A DNA stretch of 64,000 nt, taken from Mesorhizobium kowhaii. Its GTDB lineage: Bacteria > Pseudomonadota > Alphaproteobacteria > Rhizobiales > Rhizobiaceae. The DNA is taken from the NCBI RefSeq assembly GCF_003253745.1, contig NZ_MZXV01000027.1, forward strand, positions 124,001 through 188,000. Direction: 5' to 3'. This document shows, one piece after another, positions 45,320 to 54,696 of this stretch; the first letter of the stretch is position 1; every line of letters begins with the position of its first letter. Under the pieces are notes generated by a model. The model saw only the letters and a program-made list of their open reading frames with translations. It searched no databases and was not told the DNA's origin. The translations under genes were made by a program, and so were the position numbers.

Positions 45320-48300
45320 GCTTTTCCGATCTCTTCATTCGCCGGCCTGTCCTTTCGACCGTCCTGGCCTGCATGATCCTGCTCCTGGGTTTCCAGGGCA
45401 TCTTCAACCTGTCGATCCGGCAGTATCCGAAGGTTGACGAAACCGCGATCACCATCACGACGGCGTATCCGGGCGCCAGCGCCGACCTGATCCAGGGCTT
45501 CATTTCCGCCCCGATCGCTCGCGCCGTCGCCTCGACCGAAAACATCGACTACGTCACCTCGTCGAGCCGTCCGTCCTCCAGCACCGTGACGGTGCAGATG
45601 AAGCTCGGCTCCAACCCCGACGTCGCGCTGACCGAAGTGCTGTCCAAGGTCCAGGGCGTGCGCGGCACCTTGCCGGACGCCTCCAAGGATCCCGTCATCG
45701 TCAAGGGCACCGGCCAGCAGTTCGCGATGATGTACATCTCGATGCAGAATCCGAACATGACGAAGGAGCAGCTGACGGAGTATATCGAGCGCGTCATCCG
45801 GCCACGCATGTCGACGGTCGAAGGCGTCGCCGACGTTCAGATCTTCGGCGCCCAGGAATACTCGATGCGCGTCTGGATCGACCCGGTCAAGCTTGCCGCG
45901 CGCGGCGTGACGGCCTCCGAAGTTCTGGAGGCGATCAACAACTCCAACTTCCTCTCGGCGCCCGGCAATACACAGAACGAGTATGTCGTCTCGTCGATCA
46001 CCGTGCGCTCGACGCTGCAGACGCCGGAAGCGTTCGCCGCGCTGCCGCTGCGCTCGACCGATGGCAATGTGGTACGGCTGCGCGACGTGGCTCGCGTCGA
46101 GCTCGGCGCCGAGAATACCGACACCAGGGTCAGCTTCAACGGCAAGCCCGGCACCTTCCTCGCCATCTTCCCGACGCCGGCGGCCAACCCGCTGACCACG
46201 GCGGCGGCGCTCACCAAGCTCGTGCCGCAGATTCAAGAGACGCTGCCGAAAGGCATGACGATCGAGGTCGTCTACGATGCGACCGGGCAGATCAGTGCCT
46301 CGATCGACGAGGTGTTCAAGACCATCGCCGAGGCGGTTGCCATCGTCATCGTCGTCATCCTTTTGTTCCTTGGCTCTTTCCGTTCGGTGATGATGCCGAT
46401 CGTCACCATCCCGCTGTCGCTCATCGGCGTCTGTTTCCTTTTGTTTGCGGTCGGCTATTCGATCAACCTTCTCTCCCTGCTGGCCATGGTGCTGGCGATC
46501 GGCCTTGTCGTCGATGACGCCATCGTGGTGGTGGAGAACATCCATCGCCACATGGAAGAAGACCACATGTCGCCGATGCAGGCGGCATTCAGCGGCATGC
46601 GCGAAATCGCCTCGGCCATCGTCGCCATGACGATGACGCTGGCCGCCGTGTTCGCGCCGCTGGCCTTCACCGGCGGCCTGACCGGCGCGCTGTTCCGCGA
46701 ATTCGCCGTCACGCTCGCCGGCTCGGTGGTGCTGTCAGGCGTCATCGCCGTCACCATCACGCCGATGATGTCGGCGCGCCTCTTGAAGTCCGGCACGCCC
46801 GGCCGCTTCCAGCGCATTGTCGACGGCACCTTCGCGCGGGTCGAACACGTCTACGAGAGGGCCGTCACCGGTTCGCTGAACTATCGCCCGCTGACGCTGA
46901 TCATCGTGCTTGCGCTTGTCGGCGTGACCGGCTTCATGTTCACCAAGACCTCGACTGAACTGGCGCCGGAAGAGGATCAGGGCTTTCTGCTCTCGATCGT
47001 GACAGCGCCACGCTATGCGACGTCCGATTACACCGAGACATACGTCAACCAGATGCTCGGCCTTGTAAGGGATATTCCCGAGACGCGGGCGCAGTTCTCC
47101 GCCGTCGCCTTCAGCGGTGAGACAAACAGCGCCTTCGTCGGCTTTGCCTTCAAGGACTGGGCGGATCGCAAGCGCAATTCAAAGGAATTGCAGGCCGACA
47201 TTACGGCCCGTCTCGCCAAGGTGGCGGGTGTCCAGGCCTTCGTCTTTGCGCCCCCGACGCTGCCGGGCTCCGGCGGCGGCCTGCCCATCGCCATGGTGGT
47301 GCGATCGACCGGCGATTCCTCGGAAGTGTACGAGGTGGCCGAGCAGATCAAGAACAAGGCGCAGGCCTCCGGCCGCTTCATCGTCGTGCAGAATTCGATG
47401 GCCTATGACGCACCGCAGGTGACGGTGACCATCGATCGCGACCGCGCCGCGGCTCTCAACCTGCCGATCGCCGATATCGGCCGGACGCTGACGCTGCTGG
47501 TCGGCGGTGCCGAAGTGGCGCAGTTCGATCGCGACTCCAACAGCTACGACATCATCCCGCAGGTGCCGCAGGAATTCCGCGACAATCCCGAAAAGCTCGG
47601 CGAATACTTCGTGCGCAGCGTGACGGGCGAGATGGTGCCGCTGTCGGCCGTGGTGAAGATTTCGAACAATGCGGCACCGGCGGCCATCGAGCAGTTCAAC
47701 CAGCTGAATTCAGCGACGATTTCCGCGCTCCCACTGCCCGGCGTCACCACCGGCGACGGGTTGAAGGCACTGGAGGACATAGCCAGGGAGAGCCTGCCCG
47801 ATAGCTTCTTCATCGACTACTCCGGCCAGTCCAGGCAGGAGAAGGAACAAGGCAACACCATCCTGATCGCCTTTGCGGCGGCCGTCATCGTCATCTATCT
47901 GGTGCTGGCGGCGCAGTTTGAAAGCTTCCGCGACCCGCTGATCATCATGATGGCGGTGCCGCTGTCGATCTTCGGCGCCATCGTGCCGCTCAATCTGGGT
48001 CTCGGCACGCTCAACATCTATACGCAGGTCGGCCTGATCACGCTGATCGGCCTGATCACCAAGCACGGCATCCTTCTGGTCGAGTTCGCCAACCAGCAGC
48101 GAGAAATCCACGGCATGCGCCGCCGTGACGCCATCATCGCCTCGGCCAAGGTGCGTCTGCGGCCGATCCTGATGACGACGGCGGCGATGGCGCTTGGCGT
48201 CGTGCCGCTGATCACGTCCAGCGGTGCGGGTGCCGCGGCCCGTTATTCGATGGGCCTGGTGATCTTCACTGGCATCCTGGTCGGCACCATGTTCACGCTC

Positions 48301-48399
48301 TTCGTCGTGCCCATGTTCTACACCTTCATTGCCAGCAAAGACCTGCCGCATCTGGCCGAGAAGCCGGATCCCAAGCTGATGCCGGCACTGCCGAACTAG
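45316..48399 (+). CDS. RND-family multidrug efflux permease (AcrB/MexF-like)
   Basis: A 1027-residue inner-membrane pump with 12 helices and two large periplasmic loops. The N-terminus SDLFIRRPVLSTVLACMILL and the helix-4 proton-relay aspartates in GLVVDDAIVVVENIHRHMEED are diagnostic. The C-terminal GLITKHGILLVEFANQQRE is also typical. It exports hydrophobic drugs or plant compounds using the proton gradient. No OprM-type outer-membrane gene follows. The gene ends in a palindromic repeat and a strong terminator. Confidence 0.95.
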   Translation: MSFSDLFIRRPVLSTVLACMILLLGFQGIFNLSIRQYPKVDETAITITTAYPGASADLIQGFISAPIARAVASTENIDYVTSSSRPSSSTVTVQMKLGSNPDVALTEVLSKVQGVRGTLPDASKDPVIVKGTGQQFAMMYISMQNPNMTKEQLTEYIERVIRPRMSTVEGVADVQIFGAQEYSMRVWIDPVKLAARGVTASEVLEAINNSNFLSAPGNTQNEYVVSSITVRSTLQTPEAFAALPLRSTDGNVVRLRDVARVELGAENTDTRVSFNGKPGTFLAIFPTPAANPLTTAAALTKLVPQIQETLPKGMTIEVVYDATGQISASIDEVFKTIAEAVAIVIVVILLFLGSFRSVMMPIVTIPLSLIGVCFLLFAVGYSINLLSLLAMVLAIGLVVDDAIVVVENIHRHMEEDHMSPMQAAFSGMREIASAIVAMTMTLAAVFAPLAFTGGLTGALFREFAVTLAGSVVLSGVIAVTITPMMSARLLKSGTPGRFQRIVDGTFARVEHVYERAVTGSLNYRPLTLIIVLALVGVTGFMFTKTSTELAPEEDQGFLLSIVTAPRYATSDYTETYVNQMLGLVRDIPETRAQFSAVAFSGETNSAFVGFAFKDWADRKRNSKELQADITARLAKVAGVQAFVFAPPTLPGSGGGLPIAMVVRSTGDSSEVYEVAEQIKNKAQASGRFIVVQNSMAYDAPQVTVTIDRDRAAALNLPIADIGRTLTLLVGGAEVAQFDRDSNSYDIIPQVPQEFRDNPEKLGEYFVRSVTGEMVPLSAVVKISNNAAPAAIEQFNQLNSATISALPLPGVTTGDGLKALEDIARESLPDSFFIDYSGQSRQEKEQGNTILIAFAAAVIVIYLVLAAQFESFRDPLIIMMAVPLSIFGAIVPLNLGLGTLNIYTQVGLITLIGLITKHGILLVEFANQQREIHGMRRRDAIIASAKVRLRPILMTTAAMALGVVPLITSSGAGAAARYSMGLVIFTGILVGTMFTLFVVPMFYTFIASKDLPHLAEKPDPKLMPALPN

Positions 48400-48445
48400 A
48401 GCAATTCCAGGAAAAGTGTGTAGCGGTTTTCCGTCCGGAATTGCG
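48400..48445. repeat. Dispersed intergenic palindrome, copy 3
   Basis: GCAATTCC (48401-48408) and GGAATTGC (48437-48444) flank GGAAAAGTG and CGGTTTTCC segments. It starts immediately after the RND pump stop codon, just before the terminator. Confidence 0.65.
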
Positions 48446-48458
48446 AAAAACAGGTGAC

Positions 48459-48492
48459 AAAAAAGAGGCCGGAAATTCCGGCCTCTTTTTTT
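48459..48492. terminator. Strong bidirectional rho-independent terminator
   Basis: A6-GAGGCCGGAA, a single unpaired A, TTCCGGCCTC-T7: a 10-bp stem flanked by A- and T-runs, serving the RND operon (plus) and the L,D-transpeptidase gene (minus). Confidence 0.92.
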
Positions 48493-48570
48493 GGGCTAGG
48501 CTCAATACCGCGAGAACCCGCGGGAGTCTCGAACGAGGCACGGCAGTTGGCCGGCCCGTTCCACAGCCTG

Positions 48571-49032
48571 CTACTTGACGATGACGATGCTGGTGTTGGT
48601 CGGCCCGAACATTTCGACAAGCTGATAGAAATCGGCGGCATTGTCGGGATGCAGCCGCACGCAGCCATGCGAAGCCGGCTGGCCGAGGCGCTTGATCGCA
48701 TTGGTGGCATGCACCGCATAGCCGCCGCTGAAGAAGACCGAATGCGGCATCGGCGCGTTGTCGTACTTCTTCGAATACCACATCTCATGCATGCGCGTAG
48801 GCTTGAACGAGCCGGTCGGCGTCACATGGGCCCCATCGCCGGTGGAAACCTTCCAGGCGAAGGCCGGCCGACCATCGACCGAGACCTCCATGACCTGCTG
48901 TGAAAGCGAAACGCGCGCCACGATCTTGTTGGCGGCATGGGCGGCGCCAGAGCCGGCGCCGAACAGCAGTGCCGCACCGGTCAGGGCGGCGGCGGCGACG
49001 TTGATGAGCTTTGCGGAAATGGCGGTATGCAT
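48571..49032 (-). CDS. L,D-transpeptidase (YkuD domain), secreted
   Basis: A 153-residue protein with a Sec signal (cleavage after AAHA, residue 33). The YkuD active site is complete: H108 in YAVHATNA and H122/C124 in PASHGCVRLHPDNA. It would cross-link peptidoglycan (3-3 links) or attach proteins to it in the periplasm. It is short, with no accessory LysM domain, as is common in rhizobia, which have many paralogs. It is transcribed alone. Confidence 0.92.
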   Translation of the reverse strand: MHTAISAKLINVAAAALTGAALLFGAGSGAAHAANKIVARVSLSQQVMEVSVDGRPAFAWKVSTGDGAHVTPTGSFKPTRMHEMWYSKKYDNAPMPHSVFFSGGYAVHATNAIKRLGQPASHGCVRLHPDNAADFYQLVEMFGPTNTSIVIVK

Positions 49033-49387
49033 GATGATATCCCCTCTCTCTGCCGGGCTTGGCCGGCTCCAATTCGATGGCTGCTTATCCCAACGTCATG
49101 TTTCGACGAGATTTCGTGAAATGCTCGTTTGTGTTTCGATTCTGTTTCCTCTGGTTAACAAGAAGGAGCCGCTGACGGAGCCGAGAATGGGGATCAGATG
49201 CAGCTTGCTGACGAGGCCAGAATCACGAACATGGGTATTTTCCCCTAAACGAAAGTGCGAATTCCTGCATACGAAACAAAGGTCATCGATCTCGAAACCA
49301 ATCGGCAACAATGCGCGACTCCAAGCGGCATGATCCGGATACGGGCCGCAAGCAAAGTTGACGCAACGAAAACAGCCGGTAACGAAA
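49033..49387. other. 355-bp intergenic region
   Basis: It lies between the L,D-transpeptidase (minus) and a small membrane protein (plus), so it carries divergent promoters. It is locally AT-richer around 49100-49300. No palindrome, RNA or further gene was convincing. Confidence 0.4.
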
Positions 49388-49720
49388 ATGGAAACGAAAT
49401 CGAACGCACTGTCCTGGGTTCTCAGGATCAGCATCGCGGCAGCGGTCATCGGCGGCGTCGGCACGGTTGCCGGCAACCCTCTGGCAAGGCTCGGCGCGAT
49501 GACGTCAGGCGAGATTTCGACACTGCATGCCGCACTGTTTTTTGCCACGGTCTGGATTGTTTCCAGCCTGCGCATCGCTCGGCTCAAGGCCCTCTGGCGG
49601 GTCGGTCTTAAGCTGACGGGAGTGCGCGGCCCCTCCGGCAACTTGCTGCCGAGAGGACCGAAGGCCCGCGCCGCTGCGGGGGGCTCCGTGAGCGGCGCGG
49701 GCACTTCGGGAGTATCCTGA
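49388..49720 (+). CDS. Small membrane protein of unknown function (110 aa)
   Basis: The predicted chain starts METKSNALSWVLRISI and holds two hydrophobic segments (about 8-28 and 45-62), followed by a basic, Gly/Ala-rich tail. I do not recognise it. The start at 49388 has only a weak ribosome site, and an upstream in-frame ATG (49358) is possible. It is followed 31 bp later by another small gene in the same direction. Confidence 0.4.
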   Translation: METKSNALSWVLRISIAAAVIGGVGTVAGNPLARLGAMTSGEISTLHAALFFATVWIVSSLRIARLKALWRVGLKLTGVRGPSGNLLPRGPKARAAAGGSVSGAGTSGVS

Positions 49721-49751
49721 AGCGACCTGCAACATTTGGGGAACTGATACG

Positions 49752-49919
49752 ATGAACACGAAATTTGCCGCTTCGGTGCTTTCTGCACTGCTCTACGCGC
49801 AGGGCCTGCTCGGCTTTGCCGGCGTTGCCACCGTCCTGCTCAGGGACCGCGCCCATGCGAGCGAACTCAACATGGGCAATGACATGCCATCGGGTCCGTC
49901 GATGCTGGTGGTGCGCTGA
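49752..49919 (+). CDS. Very small secreted or membrane-anchored protein (55 aa)
   Basis: A 55-codon frame: MNTKFAASVLSALLYAQGLL starts a hydrophobic leader, with a possible cleavage site near AHA, and the chain ends in NMGNDMPSGPSMLVVR. The start lies 31 bp downstream of the previous small gene. It reads like a genuine signal-peptide-bearing microprotein, but I do not recognise it. Confidence 0.4.
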   Translation: MNTKFAASVLSALLYAQGLLGFAGVATVLLRDRAHASELNMGNDMPSGPSMLVVR

Positions 49920-49990
49920 GCGTCAGGAGCATCGGACCCCAGGTGGAAACTCCGATGCTCGAACGAAGAGATGGCGTCAGTGCCCAGCCG

Positions 49991-50677
49991 TCAGTCGGCG
50001 AATTGCTGCGGCGGATCGAACCGATAGCCGGCGCCGCGTATGGTGGTGATGGTGTCGGTATCGAGCTTGCGGCGCAGCCGCACGATGCGCGAATCGATCG
50101 AGCGATCGAAGGCGTCGGCGTTCTCGGCCGGTGCCGCGGCAATGATATCGTCACGCGTCAGCACCTTGCGCGGACTGGCCAGGAACAGCCTGAGCAGCGC
50201 CACCTGACCGGGCGAAAGCTGCTCTTCTGTGCCGGAGCGATGCATGACCATGGCCGATCTCAAATCGACGGTCGCGTTCTCCAGCACGATCAGTTCCTGG
50301 GTGCCCCTGCCGCGCCGCGAAAGCAGGCCGCCGACACGAGCGGCGAGTTCCCTGACATTGAGCGGGCTCTCGACGACGTCGGCCGCACCAAGCTCGAGCG
50401 CCAGCACCTTGTCGACGAGATCGGCCGGCCGGCAGATCAGGATGAAATCCGGCCCGCCCTCGCCACCATGACGCTTGAGCAGGTCCCGCCCGTCCGCCTG
50501 GCTGAGGCTGTCGCCGACGACGACGACGTCGATGCCCTTTCCCGACAGCAGCGATTCAGCCTCCCATGGCTGCCGCGCCTGATGCACATCGTGGCCACGC
50601 CGCTCGAGATGGTCGGCGAGTTCGGTCGCGACCACTTCGGCGACCGAAACGAGCGCAATGACGGATCGTGCGGCCAT
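49991..50677 (-). CDS. OmpR-type response regulator with degenerate receiver
   Basis: A 228-residue protein. The C-terminal winged helix (about 130-225) is complete, with LSPGQVALLRLFLASPRKVLT and SIDSRIVRLRRKLD. The receiver is altered: the acidic pair after beta-1 is missing (VIALVSVAE where VDDE is usual), and the conserved Lys is replaced (VESPLNVREL for KPF..EL). An Asp in VVVVGDSLSQADG remains at the usual site. Normal phosphorylation is therefore doubtful; it may act constitutively or by dimer exchange with the divergent regulator at 50713. Confidence 0.85.
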   Translation of the reverse strand: MAARSVIALVSVAEVVATELADHLERRGHDVHQARQPWEAESLLSGKGIDVVVVGDSLSQADGRDLLKRHGGEGGPDFILICRPADLVDKVLALELGAADVVESPLNVRELAARVGGLLSRRGRGTQELIVLENATVDLRSAMVMHRSGTEEQLSPGQVALLRLFLASPRKVLTRDDIIAAAPAENADAFDRSIDSRIVRLRRKLDTDTITTIRGAGYRFDPPQQFAD

Positions 50678-50712
50678 ATATTCTCCAACCGTTTCTTGGC
50701 AACCGGATATGA

Positions 50713-51498
50713 GTGCTGGACATCATGTTTATACCCAATCTACTTTCCACTGAAAGTGGGAGCGAAGGCATCGTGCGGGGAAGAATTGTCATCGTCGAGG
50801 ACGAGCCCGACCTAAGGGACGCGGTCGCCGAATATCTGGGCGCCGCCGGCTATGACGTGGTCACCGCTGAAAGTGCGGCCGCCGCGCGCAGCCTCGTTGA
50901 AACGCAGTCGTTTCATCTCGCCATCCTCGACATCGCCATGCCGGGCGAGGATGGCCTGTCGCTCGGCCGCTGGCTGCGTTCGCGGCTGCCGATCGGCATA
51001 ATCTACGCGACCGCCGCCGGCACCGCGCTCGACCGCATCGTCGGGCTGGAGCTCGGCGCCGACGACTACATCGTCAAGCCCTACGAATTGCGCGAAGTGC
51101 TGGCAAGGGTCCGCAGCGTGCTGCGCCGGGTTCCCCAGCCGCAGGAGCTTCAGGGCAAAAAGGCCGCGACGGATCGCCGTTCCGTTGTCTTTGGCCCTTT
51201 CCAGGCCGATCTCGACGGCAGGCTGGTCACCGGCGCCAATGGCTCGGTGATCGACATGGCCAAGAGCGAATTCGACGTGCTGGAGGTTTTCCTGACCCGC
51301 GCCAACCGGCTGCTGACCCGCGCCGCGATCTCCGAGGCGATCGGCTTCACCGAAGACCCGGAATCGTCGCGCGCGGTCGACATTCGCATCATGCGGCTGC
51401 GCAAGAAGATCGAGACGGACCCGGCCAATCCGAAATTCCTGCGCACGGTGCGCGGGGAAGGCTATATCTTCTCGCTGCCGACCGGCGACAGCAACTGA
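50713..51498 (+). CDS. OmpR-type response regulator, canonical
   Basis: About 240-261 residues. The receiver is complete: IVEDEPDLRD acidic pocket, phospho-Asp in LAILDIAMPGEDG, T in IIYATAA, and Lys in DDYIVKPYELRE. The winged helix follows with AKSEFDVLEVFLTRANRLLT and AVDIRIMRLRKKIE. The start is uncertain: ATG 50713 or GTG 50773, the latter nearer the usual family start. It sits 79 bp upstream of the hybrid kinase gene on the same strand, its likely partner. Confidence 0.92.
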   Translation: MLDIMFIPNLLSTESGSEGIVRGRIVIVEDEPDLRDAVAEYLGAAGYDVVTAESAAAARSLVETQSFHLAILDIAMPGEDGLSLGRWLRSRLPIGIIYATAAGTALDRIVGLELGADDYIVKPYELREVLARVRSVLRRVPQPQELQGKKAATDRRSVVFGPFQADLDGRLVTGANGSVIDMAKSEFDVLEVFLTRANRLLTRAAISEAIGFTEDPESSRAVDIRIMRLRKKIETDPANPKFLRTVRGEGYIFSLPTGDSN

Positions 51499-51577
51499 GC
51501 ACCGAGGCCAGAGGGTTCGGTTTCGCGGCCGTTGCGAGCCGATCGAAATTGGCACGACTCTGGAAAGACGGCAGACG

Positions 51578-53665
51578 ATGACCGCTGAAGCAGCAAGCAC
51601 GAATATGCAAGGGCTCAGGCAGGGCGCGGCGATGGCGGCCGTGCGCGTCGTTCGCCGGCTGCGTGAGGCCGGCGACTGGCAGCGCGAGATGGAGGGCATC
51701 CTGGAAACGCTCTGCCGTGCCATGGAATGCCAGCGCGGCATCCTGTTTCGCTTGCGCGAGCTGCCCGGCCAGGGCTTCGCCCAGTCGGTCGCCGCCTACT
51801 GGATCGACCCCGACTTCGGCGGAGAACTGGCATCCCCAACCGTCATCATGCAGTCGGTCGTCAATTCGGACCCGTTGCTGGAGCGGGTGGCCGAGGATGA
51901 ACGGCAAGGCAAGATCTTCGCCGGGCATACGCGCAATCTCGAAGGCTTCCTGAGAACCGACTTCGAAAAGCAGAACATCAAGTCGTTCCTGTCGGTGTCG
52001 GTCTTCGCGCATGGCCATCTGTGGGGCACGCTGGCGGTCAATGACTGCGTCGACGAGCGCGAGTGGACCGATGAGGAAGAAGCGACGCTGCACATCATCG
52101 CGCTCGCCATCGGCGACGCCATCGAACGATCGCCCTCCGACGCCCATGCCAGCGAGGTCATTCGCCGCACCATGCTGCAAGCCTCGCTCGATGCCATCAT
52201 CGTCATCGACGAGACCGGCTCGATCATCGAGTTCAACCCGGCCGCCGAAAAGATGTTCGGCTACCTGCGCAGCGATATCCTCGGCAAGGACCTGCTCGAC
52301 ACCGTCGTGCCGGAATACTACCGCAAGGGCTATTCGTCGGGGGCCGAATACATGTCCGGCCGCGGCGCGCCGATGGTCGGCCAGCGGCTGGAGACAGTGA
52401 CCCAGAACGCCGCCGGCGAAGTGTTCCCGATCGAGCTGACGGCAACCGAGATGCGGGTCGCCGACCGCCGCCTCATCTTCGGCTCGATCCGCGACCTGCG
52501 CGACAAATTGCGCGCCGAGGAGGAGATCGGTCGCCAGCGCGAGAAGCTGCACCAGAACGAGAAGATGGCGGCGATGGGTTCGTTGCTGGCCGGCGTCTCG
52601 CATGAGCTCAACAACCCGCTGGCCGTGGTGGTGGCGCAATCGACGCTGCTGCACGAATTCGCCTCCGATCCGCAGACCAAGGTGCGTGCCGAGAAAGTGC
52701 GCGCCGCCGCCGAGCGCTGCGGCCGCATCGTCAAGAGTTTCCTGTCGATGGTCCGCCTTCATCCCGCAGCCCAAGCCGAGACCGATCTCAACCAGGTGAT
52801 CCGCGCAGCCCTCGAGGTGACCGCCTATGGCGCGCGATCAAGCGGCATCATCATCGACACCGATTTCGCCGCCGGCCCGCTGCTGGCCATGGCCGACGCC
52901 GACCATGTGACGCAGGTGGCGGCCAACTTCCTCATCAACAGCCAGCATGCTTTGGCCGGCGTCGCCGGCGACCGGCTGATCAAGGTGCGGACGTTCCGCG
53001 GCGACCGGGGCAACCCCTGCTTCTCGGTCGAGGACAATGGCCCCGGTGTGCCGGAAGCGATCCGCAGCCGCATCTTCGAATCCTATTTCACCACCAAGCC
53101 GGTCGGCGTCGGCACGGGCATCGGCCTGTCGATCTCGAAATCGATCATCGAGCGCCACAATGGCAATGTCTGGTTCGAGGAAGTGCTGCCGAGAGGGGCG
53201 CGTTTCGTGGTCCAGATGCCGGCCATTGCGGCCGGCGCCGCCAGCGCCGGCGAGAACCAGCCGCGCTCGAGCGGCTTGCGCCATGCCTTGATCATCGACG
53301 ACGAGCCGGATGTCGCCGGCTCGCTCTCCGATATTCTCGAATTGATGGGCATCAAGTCGCGGATTGCACCTGTCTGGGAATCGGGCGCCGCCACCCTGGG
53401 CGGCCACATGCCGCCCGACATCGTCTTTTCGGACCTGCGCATGCCCGGCATCAGCGGCATGTCGATCTACCGCGAGCTGCTCGCCGAAAGGTCTGACCTG
53501 GCGCAGCGTTTCGTGCTGGTCACCGGCGATCTGATCGGCGCGAAAGCAGAGATCGAGGCCTTGCCGGCGCAGCAGCGGCCGCAGATCCTGGAAAAGCCGT
53601 TCAGCACGCTGGATGTACGCAGCGTGCTGTCCGCCATTGCCGAACAGGCGGCATTGAAAGGATAA
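51578..53665 (+). CDS. Soluble hybrid sensor histidine kinase (GAF-PAS-HisKA-HATPase-REC)
   Basis: A 695-residue kinase with no membrane segment. A GAF-like sensor occupies about 35-185, a PAS domain about 195-310 (LDAIIVIDETGSIIEFNPAA), HisKA with H342 in SHELNNPLAVVVAQ, the ATPase domain with NFLINSQHAL, DNGPGVP and GTGIGLSISKSI, and a C-terminal receiver from about 565 with phospho-Asp near 619 in FSDLRMPG. It is cytoplasmic and probably senses a small molecule or redox state. The canonical regulator just upstream is its likely output. Confidence 0.92.
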   Translation: MTAEAASTNMQGLRQGAAMAAVRVVRRLREAGDWQREMEGILETLCRAMECQRGILFRLRELPGQGFAQSVAAYWIDPDFGGELASPTVIMQSVVNSDPLLERVAEDERQGKIFAGHTRNLEGFLRTDFEKQNIKSFLSVSVFAHGHLWGTLAVNDCVDEREWTDEEEATLHIIALAIGDAIERSPSDAHASEVIRRTMLQASLDAIIVIDETGSIIEFNPAAEKMFGYLRSDILGKDLLDTVVPEYYRKGYSSGAEYMSGRGAPMVGQRLETVTQNAAGEVFPIELTATEMRVADRRLIFGSIRDLRDKLRAEEEIGRQREKLHQNEKMAAMGSLLAGVSHELNNPLAVVVAQSTLLHEFASDPQTKVRAEKVRAAAERCGRIVKSFLSMVRLHPAAQAETDLNQVIRAALEVTAYGARSSGIIIDTDFAAGPLLAMADADHVTQVAANFLINSQHALAGVAGDRLIKVRTFRGDRGNPCFSVEDNGPGVPEAIRSRIFESYFTTKPVGVGTGIGLSISKSIIERHNGNVWFEEVLPRGARFVVQMPAIAAGAASAGENQPRSSGLRHALIIDDEPDVAGSLSDILELMGIKSRIAPVWESGAATLGGHMPPDIVFSDLRMPGISGMSIYRELLAERSDLAQRFVLVTGDLIGAKAEIEALPAQQRPQILEKPFSTLDVRSVLSAIAEQAALKG

Positions 53666-53671
53666 AAAAGA

Positions 53672-53701
53672 GGCCCCCAGCCGGGCTCGTGGCAGGGGGC
53701 C
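53672..53701 (-). terminator. Hairpin with T-run on the minus strand
   Basis: GGCCCCC ... GGGGGCC with a 16-nt loop. Reading on the minus strand it is followed by CTCTTTTTTA, fitting termination of the minus-strand gene ending at 53791; it also lies just past the kinase stop. Confidence 0.6.
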
Positions 53702-53739
53702 GAAGAAGAGCGCGCTGGAGGGAGCGCTCGGGGAGGTCA

Positions 53740-53780
53740 GAGCATGATCCCGAGATGGGAACCGGTTTCGGGATCAGGCT
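53740..53780. repeat. Dispersed intergenic palindrome, copy 4
   Basis: AGCATGATCCCGA ... TCGGGATCAGGCT with perfect inner arms GATCCCGA/TCGGGATC around GGGAACCGGT. It is close in sequence to copy 1 at 32489. Confidence 0.7.
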
Positions 53781-53790
53781 TCGACAAAAA

Positions 53791-54201
53791 TCAGAAAACG
53801 TTCGGCGTGCCGGTCAACGGCGCGGCATTGGCGATCATGCGGATCGCGCGGATCTTGTGCGCTCCTGACTGCTGAGCGATGGCGCGCAGGCAATCCATGC
53901 TCTCGGCGCCCCAGGCCTGGCCCTTGCAGGCGAAGTCGGTCGACGGCATCGGCAGACGCGCAGTCCTTGTCGTCGTCTGCGCACCGTCAACGAGGTTGGC
54001 TGGCGGATTCAGCGAAGCGAAGGCCGGCCCAACTGTCGGCGCGAACGCCATGCCGATGAAGGCGCAAGCAGCCAGCACCATGAACATCGCCATGGGATGG
54101 TCGCTGGCGCGCTGGCGCAGCGCCAGTTTCGGGCGGCGGTCATCGCGCTCAGGAGCCTGGAAGACGCGCTCACCACGGGCCGTCTGGACTTTCGCATACA
54201 T
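53791..54201 (-). CDS. Hypothetical membrane-anchored protein (136 aa)
   Basis: It starts MYAKVQTARGERVFQAPERD, a basic cytoplasmic segment, then one hydrophobic segment (about 36-60, MAMFMVLAACAFIGMAFAP) and a periplasmic tail with two Cys (FACKGQAWGAESMDCLRAI) that could form a disulfide. I prefer ATG 54201, with GAAGGGA upstream; an in-frame ATG at 54330 would add 43 residues. The function is unknown. Confidence 0.65.
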   Translation of the reverse strand: MYAKVQTARGERVFQAPERDDRRPKLALRQRASDHPMAMFMVLAACAFIGMAFAPTVGPAFASLNPPANLVDGAQTTTRTARLPMPSTDFACKGQAWGAESMDCLRAIAQQSGAHKIRAIRMIANAAPLTGTPNVF

Positions 54202-54662
54202 CGTCGTTCCCTTCGTTGAGTTTCTTTTTGGTGATGAAACGAACTTAGCCGCACTGTGTAACCGGGTTAGGGTGGTGCAAGTCTGACAATGTAACCGCCC
54301 TGAAACAGTATTTCGGGCAGAATCGGGCAAAACCGGTCACAGCGTTTCGAACATCCCTCGAAGAATGAGTCTTCGCCCGATTCCGACCCTGATTGCTCTG
54401 GCCAAGCGCCGCCGCAGCGCGGCCCAAACCGACGACCGGCAAGCCCGTTCCGGCCCCTGCAAGGCGCTTTGTCCACCGCTCCGTCTGCCTCGCAAAGTCG
54501 TGCCGGGACAGTGTCCCTGAAAACGTAACTAACACCCGGATTCTCCGGGATTTTCCGGGCCGACAGCCGCGCAGATTTTGGCTCCAGGCGACATCAAGAT
54601 TCAGTCCTAGAAACTGTTGGATTTTCACAAGCCATTGCATTTCAATGAAAAATATGCTTTTA
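54202..54662. other. Intergenic region before the amine catabolic locus
   Basis: About 460 bp without a supported gene. A 51-codon ATG frame (54366-54521, plus) exists but lacks a clear ribosome site. The last 100 bp is AT-rich and should hold the promoter of the Rieske gene. Confidence 0.4.
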
Positions 54663-54678
54663 TTGAATGAGTATTCAA
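54663..54678. promoter_or_regulatory. Operator-like box upstream of the Rieske oxygenase
   Basis: TTGAATGAGTATTCAA: perfect 6-bp arms (TTGAAT/ATTCAA) with a 4-bp spacer, ending 18 bp before the ATG. The pattern TTGAATG-N4-TTCAA recurs at 57466-57481 in the same locus. Confidence 0.55.
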
Positions 54679-54696
54679 CAAAAAGAAGAGACGTTT

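Noticed and set aside
54366..54521. 51-codon plus-strand frame starting MSLRPIPTLIALAKRRR
   Set aside because: There is no convincing ribosome site, an unusual Arg/Pro-rich composition, and no neighbour context.
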